Origin: DATCJU01 sp036562635
GTDB taxonomy: Bacteria; Actinomycetota; Actinomycetes; Mycobacteriales; Pseudonocardiaceae
Assembly (NCBI GenBank): GCA_036562635.1
Contig: DATCJU010000099.1
Coordinates: 1 to 64,000, forward strand
Length of the DNA: 64,000 nt
Direction of reading: 5' to 3'
Positions within the stretch are counted from its first letter, which is position 1. Each line of letters starts with the position of its first letter. The notes beneath the pieces are model-generated. The model was not told the origin of the DNA. It did no database searches and worked only from the letters and a program-made list of their open reading frames with translations. Below are positions 15,900 through 25,190 of this stretch, in pieces. The position numbers were made by a program, and so were the translations under genes.

Positions 15900-18323
15900 T
15901 CAGCTCACACGCACCACGTACACCGAGAGTCCCGCCGCCGCGGCGACCGCGCTCCGGTTGCCCGGCAGGTCCAGCAGGGCCGCGTCGTAGACCACGTCCC
16001 GGGTCGGGACATGGTCCAGCGGGGTGCCGTCCAGACCGAGCACGTGCGCCCCGGCCCGGATCCGGGACACCGCGTACTCACCCACCACCAGCCGAGCGTG
16101 CCGCCCCGTCCCGGTGACGACGAGCGGACCCGCCCCCCTGTTGTCCAGCGGATCGGTGGCGGTCACCAGGGTGGTGCTCCACACCTCGGTCCCGTCCGCA
16201 CCGTCCAGGGCTCGCACCACGCCGGTGTCGAAGGAGACACCCACCTCCGCGACACCGTCCCCGGTCAGGTCGGGCAGCAGGGTGCCGAACCGGGACGTCC
16301 CGTCCCGTCCGCCCTCGGAGGGGTACTCGGACTGCCAGCGCACCGTTCCCTCGGACCCGGTGCGCACGGTCACGTGGCCCCCGTCCCGGTACGGCCCCCC
16401 GGAGACCACCGTCCCCGGGGTGGCCACGACCCAGGCGGCGTGGTCGGCGACCTGGTGCAGCCAGCGCAGTGCACCGTCGTGGTCGAGCAACGCGACGTGC
16501 GGAGGCCGGAACAGGTTCCACTCGCCGTAGGCGACCTCGTCGAGCCCGTCACCGTCCACGTCCCCGGCGGCCACCACCGCCTTCTCGCAGTCGGCCGTGG
16601 GCGTACGCCACAACTCGGCGCCGGTGTCGGCGTCCAGGGCCACCACCTCGCAGAACGGCTCGGTCGGCACCACACCGACCAGGTCCGTCCCACCGTCCCG
16701 GCTCAGCCGCGCCGGGGTGAGCCCGCGCACCGGCAGGGGGACGTCCCGACGCCAGCGCAGGGTGCCGTCCGGGCCGTAGGCGACCAGGACGTCGTAGCTG
16801 TCGACGTGCTCCGCCGCAGCCACCACCACGGGAGTGCCGTCCCGGGCCGCGGCCACCGCCAGTCCGGCGGCCACCCCGTGTTCGGCGTCCGGGATCACCT
16901 GACGGTGCCAACGCTGCTCACCCGTGGTGTCCGCAGCGGAGAGCAGTCCGTTCTCGTCCAACGCCACCAGTTCCTGACCGGGCCGGCCGTCCAGGTCGAC
17001 AGCCCGCACCCACTTCAGGAAGAAACCACCGCGCCAGGTGCCCACGGTGTTCCCCGTGGGTCCGTCGAGTATCCGCAGCAGGCCGTCCGTCGTGCCGGCG
17101 GCGAGCAGAGTCCGTGAGCCGGAACGCACCGGGGCCAGATCGAGCACCCCGGCTCCGGTGTCCACCGACCAGCGTGTGGTACCGCGGTGGGGGTCGACCA
17201 CCCGCAGCCCGCCGTACCGCTGGTCCTGTGGCTGGCTCTGGGTGGCCACCAGCTCGTCGGCGCCGTCGCCGTCCAGGTCGGCGAGCTCCAGCCGGGAGAC
17301 CTGGTCCGCCGCCTCCACCGTCCACCGGCGGGCGCCGTCCGGCCCCAACGCCACGATCTCGGGGTACACCCCCGCCCCCGCGTACACCTCCGGACGGCCG
17401 TCCCGATCGGCGTCCCCGACCGTCAGGGCGCGGATCGCACCCTGACCGACCACGGTCCGCCACAGCAGCCTCCCGGTGGCTCCGTCGAGGGCGGACACCC
17501 CACCCTCGACGTCACCCACCAGCACCTCGTCCCGGCCGTCCCCGGTGAGGTCGGCGGCGGCGACCGACCCGGCGGGCACCGGTGGCCGCACCGCCCACAG
17601 CAGCGTGCCGTCACCGCGGTAGGCGAACACCTCCTCGGCCCGGGGCGGGTCCTGACCGATGGCCCGCACGGGCTCGACGACCATCACCACGTCGCGGCCA
17701 CCCTGGCCGTCGAGCTGGGCGCCGACCGTCCAGTACGGGGCCCGGGGCAGCTGCGGGGTCCAGAGCTGTTCCCCGGTGCGACCGGAGAGCACGGCGGCCA
17801 CACCGGACAGGGCGAGGTCGGGCACCGCGTCGTCGTCCGCGTCCAGCAGGGCGAACCCGTTGATCGGCACCCTGCCCCACTCGTTCCGCAGCACGCGGTG
17901 CCACAGCACCGTGCCCCGTCGGCCGTCCAGCAGGTACACGTCACCGTCGACGGTGGTGACGAGCAGCTCGGGGTGCCGGTCACCGCGGGCCTGCACCAGC
18001 TCCACACCGGTGGCCCAGTCGTTGTCCCCGCCACGGCGCAGCTCCGGTTCGTCGGTCCAGTGGAACGTCCACAACGGTCGGCTGCCGAGCGGGTCCCGCC
18101 CGTCGAGCACCGCGATGCCCCGGCCGGCGTGGACGATCTCCTCGCCCGGTCTGCCGTCCAGGTCTCCCGCCCGGACCACGTAGCCCTCGCCGTGGCCCTC
18201 GTGCACCCCGACCAGACGGGGTGCGGGACCGGGCCCGTGCGGCCCCGCCTCGGCGGGCGGGGCGAGTAGTGCCCCACCGATCAGCAGTGCCACGGCCGCC
18301 GCGGCCGTGCGTCGTGTTCCCAT
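15900..18323 (-). CDS. Secreted FG-GAP/PQQ-type beta-propeller repeat protein
   Basis: An 807-residue predicted exported protein. The first 27 residues form a clear signal peptide (MGTRRTAAAAVALLIGG, cleavage after PAEA). The rest is a chain of repeats mixing FG-GAP/VCBS calcium loops (such as DLDGDGADE, DVDGDGLDE, DLTGDGVAE, DADRDGRPE) with PQQ-propeller strands ending in LDG..G..LW or similar. This predicts one or two beta-propellers that bind calcium and work outside the cell, perhaps in adhesion or carbohydrate/protein binding. No catalytic domain is seen. The start at ATG 18323 has GGAGG eight bases upstream; a 30-residue longer frame lacks support. The divergent TrmB/LuxR-type regulator at 18504 is a candidate controller. 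Confidence 0.82.
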   Translation of the reverse strand: MGTRRTAAAAVALLIGGALLAPPAEAGPHGPGPAPRLVGVHEGHGEGYVVRAGDLDGRPGEEIVHAGRGIAVLDGRDPLGSRPLWTFHWTDEPELRRGGDNDWATGVELVQARGDRHPELLVTTVDGDVYLLDGRRGTVLWHRVLRNEWGRVPINGFALLDADDDAVPDLALSGVAAVLSGRTGEQLWTPQLPRAPYWTVGAQLDGQGGRDVVMVVEPVRAIGQDPPRAEEVFAYRGDGTLLWAVRPPVPAGSVAAADLTGDGRDEVLVGDVEGGVSALDGATGRLLWRTVVGQGAIRALTVGDADRDGRPEVYAGAGVYPEIVALGPDGARRWTVEAADQVSRLELADLDGDGADELVATQSQPQDQRYGGLRVVDPHRGTTRWSVDTGAGVLDLAPVRSGSRTLLAAGTTDGLLRILDGPTGNTVGTWRGGFFLKWVRAVDLDGRPGQELVALDENGLLSAADTTGEQRWHRQVIPDAEHGVAAGLAVAAARDGTPVVVAAAEHVDSYDVLVAYGPDGTLRWRRDVPLPVRGLTPARLSRDGGTDLVGVVPTEPFCEVVALDADTGAELWRTPTADCEKAVVAAGDVDGDGLDEVAYGEWNLFRPPHVALLDHDGALRWLHQVADHAAWVVATPGTVVSGGPYRDGGHVTVRTGSEGTVRWQSEYPSEGGRDGTSRFGTLLPDLTGDGVAEVGVSFDTGVVRALDGADGTEVWSTTLVTATDPLDNRGAGPLVVTGTGRHARLVVGEYAVSRIRAGAHVLGLDGTPLDHVPTRDVVYDAALLDLPGNRSAVAAAAGLSVYVVRVS

Positions 18324-18503
18324 CCGCGTTCCTCCGCTCGTTGCGCCGTCCGCCCGGCGTGCCGGCTGCACGGCGTTTCTAACCACCACGCCCCGGCGCC
18401 GTGGAGAGTTCACCGGTGGCGGGCTTCCGCCGTGACCGGATCACGCCACCGCGGACGGCAGGCGATGATCGAGGGAGTGGTGCGCACGGAAGGAGGGTGT
18501 TTC

Positions 18504-19463
18504 GTGCTGGAAGCGGTCGGGGTGTCGCGGGACGAGGAGGCCGTGTACCGCCTGCTGCTCGCACGCCCCGGAGCCGGACCGGACGAACTCGCCCAGACAC
18601 TGGGCTGCGAGACCGGCTTGGTGCGTACCGCACTGGCCCGCCTGGAGACGCTCGGCCTGGCCGGCCGACGGCCGGGGAACCTCGAACGGTGGACCGCGGC
18701 ACGACCGGACGTGGCGCTGGACGCCCTGGTCGCCCAGCGCGAGCGGGAACTGAGCCGGGTGCGTCTTGCCGCACAGGCCCTGTTGGCGGAGATGGTCGAG
18801 GACGGGGCGCCAGGGCGACTGGTGGAGGTGATCTCGGGGCGCCAGGCGGTCTCGCAGCGGTTCCACCAGCTCGCCGCCGGTGCCCGAGAGGAACTGCTGG
18901 TGCTGGACCGCCCGCCGTACGCCACCTCGATCCGTGACTCCCCCACCCGGGCGGCACTGCGTCGGGGTGTGACGGTGCGGACGGTCTACGCGCGGGAGTC
19001 GCTCGACGAGCCGGAGGGCTGGGTGGCACTGCGCGAGCACGTCGCCGCCGGGGAGCTGGCCCGCGTCCTGGCCGACCTGCCGCTCAAGCTCGCGCTCGCC
19101 GACCGCCGGTTGGCCATCCTGCCGCTGACCCTGCACGCCAACGCGGTGGTCTCCAGCGCGATCCTGGTGCACGCCTCTCCGCTGCTGGACGCCCTGGTCG
19201 CCCTGGTGGAGACGCTGTGGCGGATCGCCATGCCGGTGCCGGACGTGAAGAACGACGGGGTGCCCACCGGCGAGGGTCCCACCGCCGAGGAGCGGGAACT
19301 GCTGGCTCTGCTCGCCGCCGGGCTGAAGGACGAGGCGATCGCCCGACAGTTGGGCATCGGTGTGCGGACCCTACAGCGGAGGCTGGCCCGGCTGATGGAG
19401 CGACTGGGGGTGCAGACCCGGTTCCAGGTCGGGGTGCGCGCCGCACAACGGGGGTGGTTGTGA
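18504..19463 (+). CDS. TrmB/LuxR-type helix-turn-helix regulator
   Basis: A 319-residue regulator of a kind common in streptomycetes and relatives. The N-terminal TrmB-like winged helix (about 8-75; SRDEEAVYRLLLA, then LAQTLGCETGLVRTALARL) is followed by a middle sensor-like region (about 100-235) and a C-terminal LuxR-type DNA-binding helix-turn-helix (about 255-315; TAEERELLALLAAGLKDEAI then LGIGVRTLQRRL). Such proteins often sit beside the secreted or secondary-metabolic genes they control. The GTG at 18504 has AGGAGG seven bases upstream. It is divergent from the beta-propeller gene with 180 bases between start codons, so shared control is likely. Confidence 0.82.
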   Translation: MLEAVGVSRDEEAVYRLLLARPGAGPDELAQTLGCETGLVRTALARLETLGLAGRRPGNLERWTAARPDVALDALVAQRERELSRVRLAAQALLAEMVEDGAPGRLVEVISGRQAVSQRFHQLAAGAREELLVLDRPPYATSIRDSPTRAALRRGVTVRTVYARESLDEPEGWVALREHVAAGELARVLADLPLKLALADRRLAILPLTLHANAVVSSAILVHASPLLDALVALVETLWRIAMPVPDVKNDGVPTGEGPTAEERELLALLAAGLKDEAIARQLGIGVRTLQRRLARLMERLGVQTRFQVGVRAAQRGWL

Positions 19464-19677
19464 ACGCCTCGCGGCAGGACCGTACGGGCGGCGTGGTTGC
19501 CGGACACCGTCCGGACCGGGCCCACCGAGCGGTCGGCACGGTCGACGACGGTCCCGGACCGTGGTACCCCGTCCTCCGGAGCGCCCAGGGCGGAACCGGG
19601 CGGCCCGGATCGGTGACACGGCGGCGCCCGATCCCTGACGTGACAGGCGCCGCCGGCCACGGGCCTGCGAAGGGCAC

Positions 19678-19713
19678 GGCGTGGTGCGGCACCACGGGCC
19701 GCCGCACCACGCC
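19678..19713. terminator. Hairpin terminator between regulator and monooxygenase genes
   Basis: Perfect 13-base arms (19678-19690 and 19701-19713) with a 10-base loop lie 28 bases beyond the minus-strand monooxygenase stop. The rest of the 19464-19740 gap shows no gene. Confidence 0.65.
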
Positions 19714-19740
19714 TCGCCCCCCCGAGGCCGGCTCGTCGGG

Positions 19741-21267
19741 CTAGCGCTCTCCCGCCATGACCTCCGCCCGGTCCCGCTCCGCCGGGGCCGGGGGCCGCAC
19801 CAGCAGGTCGAAGTCCTCGGGCCGGAAGCGCCGGGTGCGCTGCCAGTAGGTGAAGGTGAAACCGGGCCACAGGGTCCGGTTCACCCCGTCGGCGTCCAGG
19901 TACCAGCTCTGGCAGCCCGAGGACCACACGGCGTCACGCAGCTTGTGCTGGATGGCCTGGTTGAACGCACGCTGCACCGCGTGACGCACACCGATGCGGG
20001 TGGCGCCGCGCTCCCGCATCAGACGCAGGCACTGCAGGATGTAGTCCACCTGCGCCTCGATCATGAAGACGATCGAGTTGTGCCCCAGGCCACTGTTCGG
20101 GCCGACCAGCATGAAGAAGTTGGGGAAGCCGGCGATGACGGTCCCGAGGTGGGCCTGCATGCCCTCCCGACGCCACAGCTCGTTCAGCTCGACCCCGTCC
20201 TCGCCGACGATGCGCACCGAGCTGGTGTCACCGACCTTGAAGCCGGTTCCGTAGATGATCGCGTCGACCTCGCGCTCCACTCCGTCCCGGGTCACCACCG
20301 AGTGCTCCCGCACCTCCCGGATCCCGGTGGTCACCAGCTCGACGTTGTCGCGGGTCAGGGCCGGGTAGTAGTCGTTGGAGATCAGGACCCGCTTGCACCC
20401 CATGGTGTAGGTCGGGGTGACCGCCTTGCGGAGCTCCGGGTCGGGGATCTGCCGCTCGATGTGGCGACGGGCCATCCGCTCGGCGGCACGCATCAGCTTC
20501 GGGGTGACCGCGAAACCCAGTACCCGCGTCTCCAGCTGCCAGTAGATGGCGCTGCGGAACAGCCGCTGCAGGATGGGGAACCTGCGGTACAGCCGCTGTT
20601 CGACCGGCCCGATCGTCCGGTCCGGCTTGGGCAGGATCCACGGCGGGGTGCGCTGGAACAGGTGCAGCTGGGCGACCTGTGGGGCGATCCGTGGAACGAA
20701 CTGCACCGCACTGGCCCCGGTGCCGATGACCGCGACCCGCTTGCCGGTCAGGTCGTAGTCGTGGTTCCACCGGGCCGAGTGGAACGAGACACCCTGGAAA
20801 CGCTCGATCCCGGGGATGTCCGGGTAGGCGGGCACGTGCAGCGGCCCCAGCCCGGCCACCACCACCCGGGCGGTCACGGTGTGCCCGTCGCGGGTGCTCA
20901 CCCGCCAGGTGTCGGTGGACTCGTCGAACTCGGCCGCGACGACCTCGGAGTGGAACCGGATGTGCGGACGGACCCCGTACTTGTCGGCGCAGTGCCGCAG
21001 GTAGTCGTGGATCTCCGGCTGCTCGGCGAACATCCGCGACCACGAGGGATTGAGTTCGAAGGAGAAGGAGTACAGGTGCGACTGCACGTCGCAGGCGCAC
21101 CCGGGGTAGGTGTTCTCCCGCCAGGTACCACCGACGTCGCCAGCCTTCTCCAGCACCACGAAGTCGTGCACACCGGCCCGCTTGAGTCCGATCGCCATGC
21201 CGAGCCCGGCGAATCCACTGCCGATGATCACGACCTGGACGTTCGACCGCTCCGCCGTACCGCCCAT
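19741..21267 (-). CDS. Flavin-containing Baeyer-Villiger-type monooxygenase
   Basis: A 508-residue class B flavin monooxygenase that would use NADPH, FAD and O2 to insert oxygen next to a carbonyl or oxidise a heteroatom. It has the N-terminal FAD Rossmann motif GSGFAGLGMA, the Baeyer-Villiger fingerprint FQGVSFHSARW (FxGxxxHxxxW, near residue 160) and the second NADPH Rossmann motif VIGTGASAVQ. The length and style match EthA-like and steroid/ketone monooxygenases of actinobacteria. The substrate is unknown; a ketone from lipid, steroid or terpenoid breakdown fits the neighbourhood. It is divergent from an FAD-dependent dehydrogenase, and a perfect operator-like dyad lies 62 bases before its start. 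Confidence 0.9.
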   Translation of the reverse strand: MGGTAERSNVQVVIIGSGFAGLGMAIGLKRAGVHDFVVLEKAGDVGGTWRENTYPGCACDVQSHLYSFSFELNPSWSRMFAEQPEIHDYLRHCADKYGVRPHIRFHSEVVAAEFDESTDTWRVSTRDGHTVTARVVVAGLGPLHVPAYPDIPGIERFQGVSFHSARWNHDYDLTGKRVAVIGTGASAVQFVPRIAPQVAQLHLFQRTPPWILPKPDRTIGPVEQRLYRRFPILQRLFRSAIYWQLETRVLGFAVTPKLMRAAERMARRHIERQIPDPELRKAVTPTYTMGCKRVLISNDYYPALTRDNVELVTTGIREVREHSVVTRDGVEREVDAIIYGTGFKVGDTSSVRIVGEDGVELNELWRREGMQAHLGTVIAGFPNFFMLVGPNSGLGHNSIVFMIEAQVDYILQCLRLMRERGATRIGVRHAVQRAFNQAIQHKLRDAVWSSGCQSWYLDADGVNRTLWPGFTFTYWQRTRRFRPEDFDLLVRPPAPAERDRAEVMAGER

Positions 21268-21328
21268 TCCGCCTCCCGTGTCACGTCGACCGGGGGTTCC
21301 CGGTCGCCGGCCGGTTACACCCCACTAC

Positions 21329-21347
21329 GTGTTACCGACGGTAACAC
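21329..21347. promoter_or_regulatory. Perfect TetR-type operator dyad, monooxygenase/dehydrogenase divergent region
   Basis: GTGTTACC-gac-GGTAACAC is a perfect 19-base palindrome. It overlaps a candidate -10 (TACCGT) of the monooxygenase promoter whose -35 (TTGACT) is at 21363-21368 on the minus strand. TTACC-n3-GGTAA dyads are typical of TetR-family repressors; no TetR gene lies next to it. Confidence 0.55.
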
Positions 21348-21379
21348 CTTCCCTGTCGATCGAGTCAAGCGCCCCCTGC

Positions 21380-21393
21380 GTGACCCAGGTCAC
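21380..21393. promoter_or_regulatory. Second dyad in the same divergent region
   Basis: GTGACC-ca-GGTCAC is a perfect 14-base inverted repeat, followed by another GTGACC ten bases later. It may be a second regulator site facing the FAD-dehydrogenase gene. Confidence 0.3.
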
Positions 21394-21529
21394 CCACGTG
21401 ACCGGCAGGATGGTCGGGACATACTCCGCGGGACAGCCGGGTGCACACGTGACGGACACCGACGCGTCGGACATGATCAGGGGACACTCCTCGCCGCACC
21501 GGCGACCGCAGCAGCAGGGAGGGACCGAG

Positions 21530-23197
21530 GTGGACACGGACGTGATCGTCGTCGGAGCGGGACTGGCCGGCCTGGTCGCCACGGCAGAACTGGCCGACGC
21601 CGGACGCCGGGTCATCCTGCTAGACCAGGAACCCGAGGCATCCCTGGGCGGACAGGCGTTCTGGTCCCTGGGCGGGCTGTTCCTGGTCGACTCGCCGGAA
21701 CAACGGCGTATGGGCATCAGGGACTCAGCCGAGCTCGCGCTCCAGGACTGGCTCGGTTCGGCCGGCTTCGACCGGGATGTCGACGACCCGGCGGGCGAGG
21801 ACTACTGGGCGTACCGCTGGGCCCAGGCCTACGTCGACTTCGCCGCCGGGGAGAAACGGTCCTGGCTGCACGCCCAGGGCATCCGGTTCTTCCCGGTCGT
21901 GGGCTGGGCCGAACGCGGCGGATACCTGGCCGACGGGCACGGCAACTCGGTACCGCGTTTCCACATCACCTGGGGCACCGGTCCGGGGGTCGTCGCACCG
22001 TTCGAACGGCGGGTCCGTGCCGCCGTGGAACGCGGCCTGGTACAGCTGCGTTTCCGCCACCGGGTGGACGAGCTCGTCGTCTCCGGCGGCACGGTCACCG
22101 GCGTGCGCGGTGCGGTGCTCGAACCCAGCGACGCCCCCCGGGGCACCGCCAGTTCACGTGTCGAGGTCGGGCAGTTCGAGCTGCACGCCCAGGCCGTCAT
22201 CGTGACCTCGGGCGGCATCGGCGGCAACCACGACCTGGTCCGGGCCAACTGGCCCGCCCGGCTGGGAAAGCCACCTCGACGCATGCTGTCGGGAGTGCCC
22301 GAGCACGTCGACGGACGCATGCTCGGCATCACCGAGCGGGCCGGCGGCCGGATCGTCAACCGGGACCGGATGTGGCACTACACCGAGGGCATCGAGAACT
22401 GGAACCCGATCTGGGCCCGGCACGGCATCCGCATCCTGCCCGGCCCCTCGTCACTGTGGCTGGACGCCCGCGGCAGGCGTCTGCCCGCGCCGAACTTCCC
22501 AGGCTTCGACACCCTGGGCACCCTCAAGGCCATCCTGGAGACCGGGTACGACCACTCCTGGTTCGTCCTCACCTACAAGATCGTGGAGAAGGAGTTCGCG
22601 CTCTCCGGCTCCGAGCAGAACCCCGACCTGACCGGCAAGAGTCTCCGCGAGGTGCTCAAGCGCGCCCGGCCCGGGGCTCCGGGCCCGGTGCAGGCCTTCC
22701 TGGACAAGGGGGCCGACTTCGTCGTCGCCCGCACCCTCCGCGAGCTGGTCGACGGCATGAACAAGCTGACCGACGAGCCGCTGCTGGACCTGGCCGAGGT
22801 CGAACGTCAGGTCGTGGCCCGCGACCGGGAGATCGACAACCCGTTCACCAAGGACCTGCAGGTGATGGCGATCCACAACGCCCGCCGCTACCGCGGTGAC
22901 CGGCTCATCCGCACCGCCACCCCGCACCGGCTCCTCGACCCGAAGGCGGGCCCGCTCATCGCCGTCCGGCTCAACATCCTCACCCGCAAGACCCTGGGCG
23001 GCCTGCAGACCGACCTGGACGGGCGTGTCCTGCGCGCCGACGGTACCCCCCTGCCCGGGCTGTACGCCGCGGGCGAGGTCGCCGGGTTCGGTGGCGGCGG
23101 TGTCCACGGCTACCGCGCCCTCGAGGGCACCTTCCTGGGGGGCTGCCTGTTCTCCGGACGACAGGCCGGACGAGCGGTGGCCCGCGCCCTGGGGTGA
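21530..23197 (+). CDS. FAD-binding dehydrogenase (fumarate reductase/ketosteroid dehydrogenase-like)
   Basis: A 555-residue flavoprotein of the fumarate reductase/3-ketosteroid dehydrogenase superfamily. The N-terminus has the FAD dinucleotide-binding motif VVGAGLAGLVATAEL and the C-terminus GLYAAGEVAGFGGGGVHG, which closes the FAD site. The middle contains VIVTSGGIGGNHDLV. Members often annotated as FAD-binding dehydrogenase in actinobacteria are longer than true KstD and have unproven substrates, so dehydrogenation of a ring ketone is only a suggestion. The GTG at 21530 has AGGGAGG upstream; a much longer open frame through the promoter is not used. It is divergent from the Baeyer-Villiger-type gene and ends before a strong bidirectional hairpin. 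Confidence 0.85.
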   Translation: MDTDVIVVGAGLAGLVATAELADAGRRVILLDQEPEASLGGQAFWSLGGLFLVDSPEQRRMGIRDSAELALQDWLGSAGFDRDVDDPAGEDYWAYRWAQAYVDFAAGEKRSWLHAQGIRFFPVVGWAERGGYLADGHGNSVPRFHITWGTGPGVVAPFERRVRAAVERGLVQLRFRHRVDELVVSGGTVTGVRGAVLEPSDAPRGTASSRVEVGQFELHAQAVIVTSGGIGGNHDLVRANWPARLGKPPRRMLSGVPEHVDGRMLGITERAGGRIVNRDRMWHYTEGIENWNPIWARHGIRILPGPSSLWLDARGRRLPAPNFPGFDTLGTLKAILETGYDHSWFVLTYKIVEKEFALSGSEQNPDLTGKSLREVLKRARPGAPGPVQAFLDKGADFVVARTLRELVDGMNKLTDEPLLDLAEVERQVVARDREIDNPFTKDLQVMAIHNARRYRGDRLIRTATPHRLLDPKAGPLIAVRLNILTRKTLGGLQTDLDGRVLRADGTPLPGLYAAGEVAGFGGGGVHGYRALEGTFLGGCLFSGRQAGRAVARALG

Positions 23198-23203
23198 CTC
23201 CGC

Positions 23204-23238
23204 CCGGTGTGCCCCGTGCCCGGCACGGGGCACACCGG
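23204..23238. terminator. Bidirectional hairpin terminator
   Basis: A near-continuous 17-base inverted repeat (23204-23220 with 23222-23238; realistically a 15-base stem and 5-base loop) between the stops of the convergent dehydrogenase and Eis-type genes. Confidence 0.8.
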
Positions 23239-23276
23239 AGCACCGTTCGTCGTCGTCCGGCCGGGCCGACGGTCGA

Positions 23277-24488
23277 TCAGAAGAAGGTCCCGCACCAGGG
23301 CACCACGGTCGAGCCGAACAGCCGATCGGCCCGGGCCGGCGCCGCCGCGTCGTGCACCACCACCCGGCCGACCGCGGCCAACAGCGACGGCGGCACGTCC
23401 CCCAGGTACACCGAGGCCAGGGTGGCCACGTCCAGTTCCAGATCGGCGGGTGCGTCCGTGCGCTCCACCCCGTCGGCGCAGATGCGGTAGCGACCGGCGT
23501 TGTCCGGCAGGACCGTGTCGTGGACCTCGATCACTACCGGGTCGGCGTCGCCGTACTCCCGCGCGGTCAGGGCCACCGGCACGTCGACCAGGCGCAGCCA
23601 GGTCTCGTCCTCCACCTTCCGGGTGCGCACCGCACGCAGGTCGGTGAACAGCCACTCGACCGGCTCGTCGAGCGGACGCAGCCACGCCTCGATCCGGCAC
23701 ACCAGGTCCACCCGGGTCAGGAAACGCCACAGGGCGGCGCTCGCCTCGACGGTGGCGGCGTGCAGGTCGAGAACCTCCAGGACCGCCCGGAAGTCCTCGG
23801 CCCCGTCCTTGCGCTTGGGCTGGTACAGCACGAACCCGTCGTCACCGTCCGCCCCGGAGTGCACCGCCGCCACCAGGTTCTCCCCGGTGCCCAGCGGGCG
23901 GTGCAGCACGGCCTCCCACCATCCGGCCGGCCGGGTCATCATGCCGGGGCGAGGGGCACCGATCCGCTCGTACAGCGGGGGCAGCACCTTGCCGATCTCG
24001 TCGCGGTCGAGCAACCGTACCGTTCCCCCGGTGGGGGCGTCCGGGTGCGGGACGGCGCGTTCCGGGGACACCGCCAGGGTGCGTCCTCGGGTGGCCACCC
24101 CGTAGCCGAAACGGCCGTAGATGACCGCCTCGCTCGCCCGCAGCGTCGCGAACGGCTCCCCCCGGTCGCGGCAGTCGTGCAGCTGGTGCCGCATCAGTGC
24201 GGTGAGCACCCCACGGCGGGTGTGGTCGGCCCGCACCCCCACCCGGGTGACCGCGGCCATGGGCAGCGCCCGCCCGCCGGGCACCGTGAGCCGACTGCCG
24301 TAGGAGGTGGCGACCCCGACCAGGGTGTCACCCCGGACGGCGCCGAACAGTCGCCCGGCTTCGTAGGAACGAGCCGAGTACTCCCATTGGTCGTCCGGCA
24401 TCGGACCGTGGTGCAGAGCCTGCCGGAAGAGGTTGCTCGCAGCGCGGTACTCGTCCTGCTCCACAAGGCGGATACCGAGATCGGTCAC
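23277..24488 (-). CDS. Eis-type GNAT N-acetyltransferase
   Basis: A 403-residue protein of the Eis family, hexameric acetyltransferases that can modify several amines of aminoglycosides or other polyamines. The first GNAT region holds the acetyl-CoA motif V-x-R-VGVRADHTRRGVLTALM (about 80-100). A second GNAT-like half and a C-terminal sterol-carrier-like domain follow, ending in an aromatic residue (GTFF), whose free carboxylate serves as the general base in Eis. The start GTG at 24488 reads TDLGIRLV as in relatives; an ATG 39 bases upstream is the alternative. Mycobacterial Eis confers kanamycin resistance when overexpressed, but the native substrate here is unknown. Confidence 0.85.
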   Translation of the reverse strand: MTDLGIRLVEQDEYRAASNLFRQALHHGPMPDDQWEYSARSYEAGRLFGAVRGDTLVGVATSYGSRLTVPGGRALPMAAVTRVGVRADHTRRGVLTALMRHQLHDCRDRGEPFATLRASEAVIYGRFGYGVATRGRTLAVSPERAVPHPDAPTGGTVRLLDRDEIGKVLPPLYERIGAPRPGMMTRPAGWWEAVLHRPLGTGENLVAAVHSGADGDDGFVLYQPKRKDGAEDFRAVLEVLDLHAATVEASAALWRFLTRVDLVCRIEAWLRPLDEPVEWLFTDLRAVRTRKVEDETWLRLVDVPVALTAREYGDADPVVIEVHDTVLPDNAGRYRICADGVERTDAPADLELDVATLASVYLGDVPPSLLAAVGRVVVHDAAAPARADRLFGSTVVPWCGTFF

Positions 24489-24549
24489 GTCGAGCCATCC
24501 TGCCCAACGCGCCGACCCGTGGTCCACGGCTTTTCCGCCCAGCGGCCGA

Positions 24550-24577
24550 GAGCCCCACCACTCGGTGGGCGGGGCTC
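24550..24577 (-). terminator. Hairpin at the end of the DUF4333-like gene
   Basis: GAGCCCC (24550-24556) pairs with GGGGCTC (24571-24577), with further partial pairing inside. The right arm overlaps the stop codon of the minus-strand gene. Confidence 0.4.
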
Positions 24578-25190
24578 ACCGCGGCTTGGCGACCTCGTAC
24601 TCGCCGTCCTTGCTCTTGACGGTGATGGTGACCTTCTTCTGCTCACCCTTGATCGTCGCGGTGCACTCGAAGGTGTTCCCCTCCTCGACCTTCTCGTTCT
24701 GCGGGCAGCTCACCTCACCGACGTCCTCCAGGCCGTACTCGTCGGTGAGGATCTGCTTCACCCCGTTTTGCACCGCGGCGTGGTCGAACACCTTGGTGGT
24801 GAACCAACCGGGGGTCACGAACCCCAGGAACGCCACCAGACCGCCCAGCACCACCACGAGTCCGACCAGGATCCAGGGCAGTGCCGACCGCTTCCGGGGC
24901 GCACCCGCCGGTGGGGTGCCGCCGAACTGACCGACCCCACCGGGGTAGCCCGGCTGCGGACCGAATCCCGGCTGCTGCGGGTAGCCGCCCGGTGGCTGGC
25001 CGTACCCGGGGAACGGCTGACCGCCCGGGATGGGCCCGTACCCGGGGTACTGCTGGCCACCCGGTGCGTACGCCCCCTGTCCCTGGGCCGGGAAGCCACC
25101 CGACGGAGTACCGGGACCGAAACCGGGCCCCGGCTGCTGCCCCCACTGCTGCGGGCCGTTACCCCCTGGTGGGCCGTACGGGCTGCTCAT
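24576..25190 (-). CDS. DUF4333-like membrane protein with Pro/Gly-rich N-terminus
   Basis: A 204-residue protein in three parts: a Pro/Gly/Gln-rich cytoplasmic region (1-100, many PGYG/QPG repeats), one transmembrane helix (about 104-125), and an external domain of about 75 residues with two cysteines (EVSCPQNE, TFECTATI) that fits the DUF4333 pattern. Function is unknown in the family. The disulfide-capable domain probably lies outside the membrane. The ATG at 25190 has GGAGG upstream. A possible -10 (TAGGGT on the minus strand, 25287-25292) lies about 97 bases before the start. It is transcribed in the same direction as helY but far enough downstream to be separate. Confidence 0.8.
   Translation of the reverse strand: MSSPYGPPGGNGPQQWGQQPGPGFGPGTPSGGFPAQGQGAYAPGGQQYPGYGPIPGGQPFPGYGQPPGGYPQQPGFGPQPGYPGGVGQFGGTPPAGAPRKRSALPWILVGLVVVLGGLVAFLGFVTPGWFTTKVFDHAAVQNGVKQILTDEYGLEDVGEVSCPQNEKVEEGNTFECTATIKGEQKKVTITVKSKDGEYEVAKPR

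Noticed and set aside
19681..22899. A very long plus-strand open frame opposite the monooxygenase
   Set aside because: High-GC shadow of real genes on the other strand and frame; composition is Arg/Pro/Gly/His-rich and no family motif appears.
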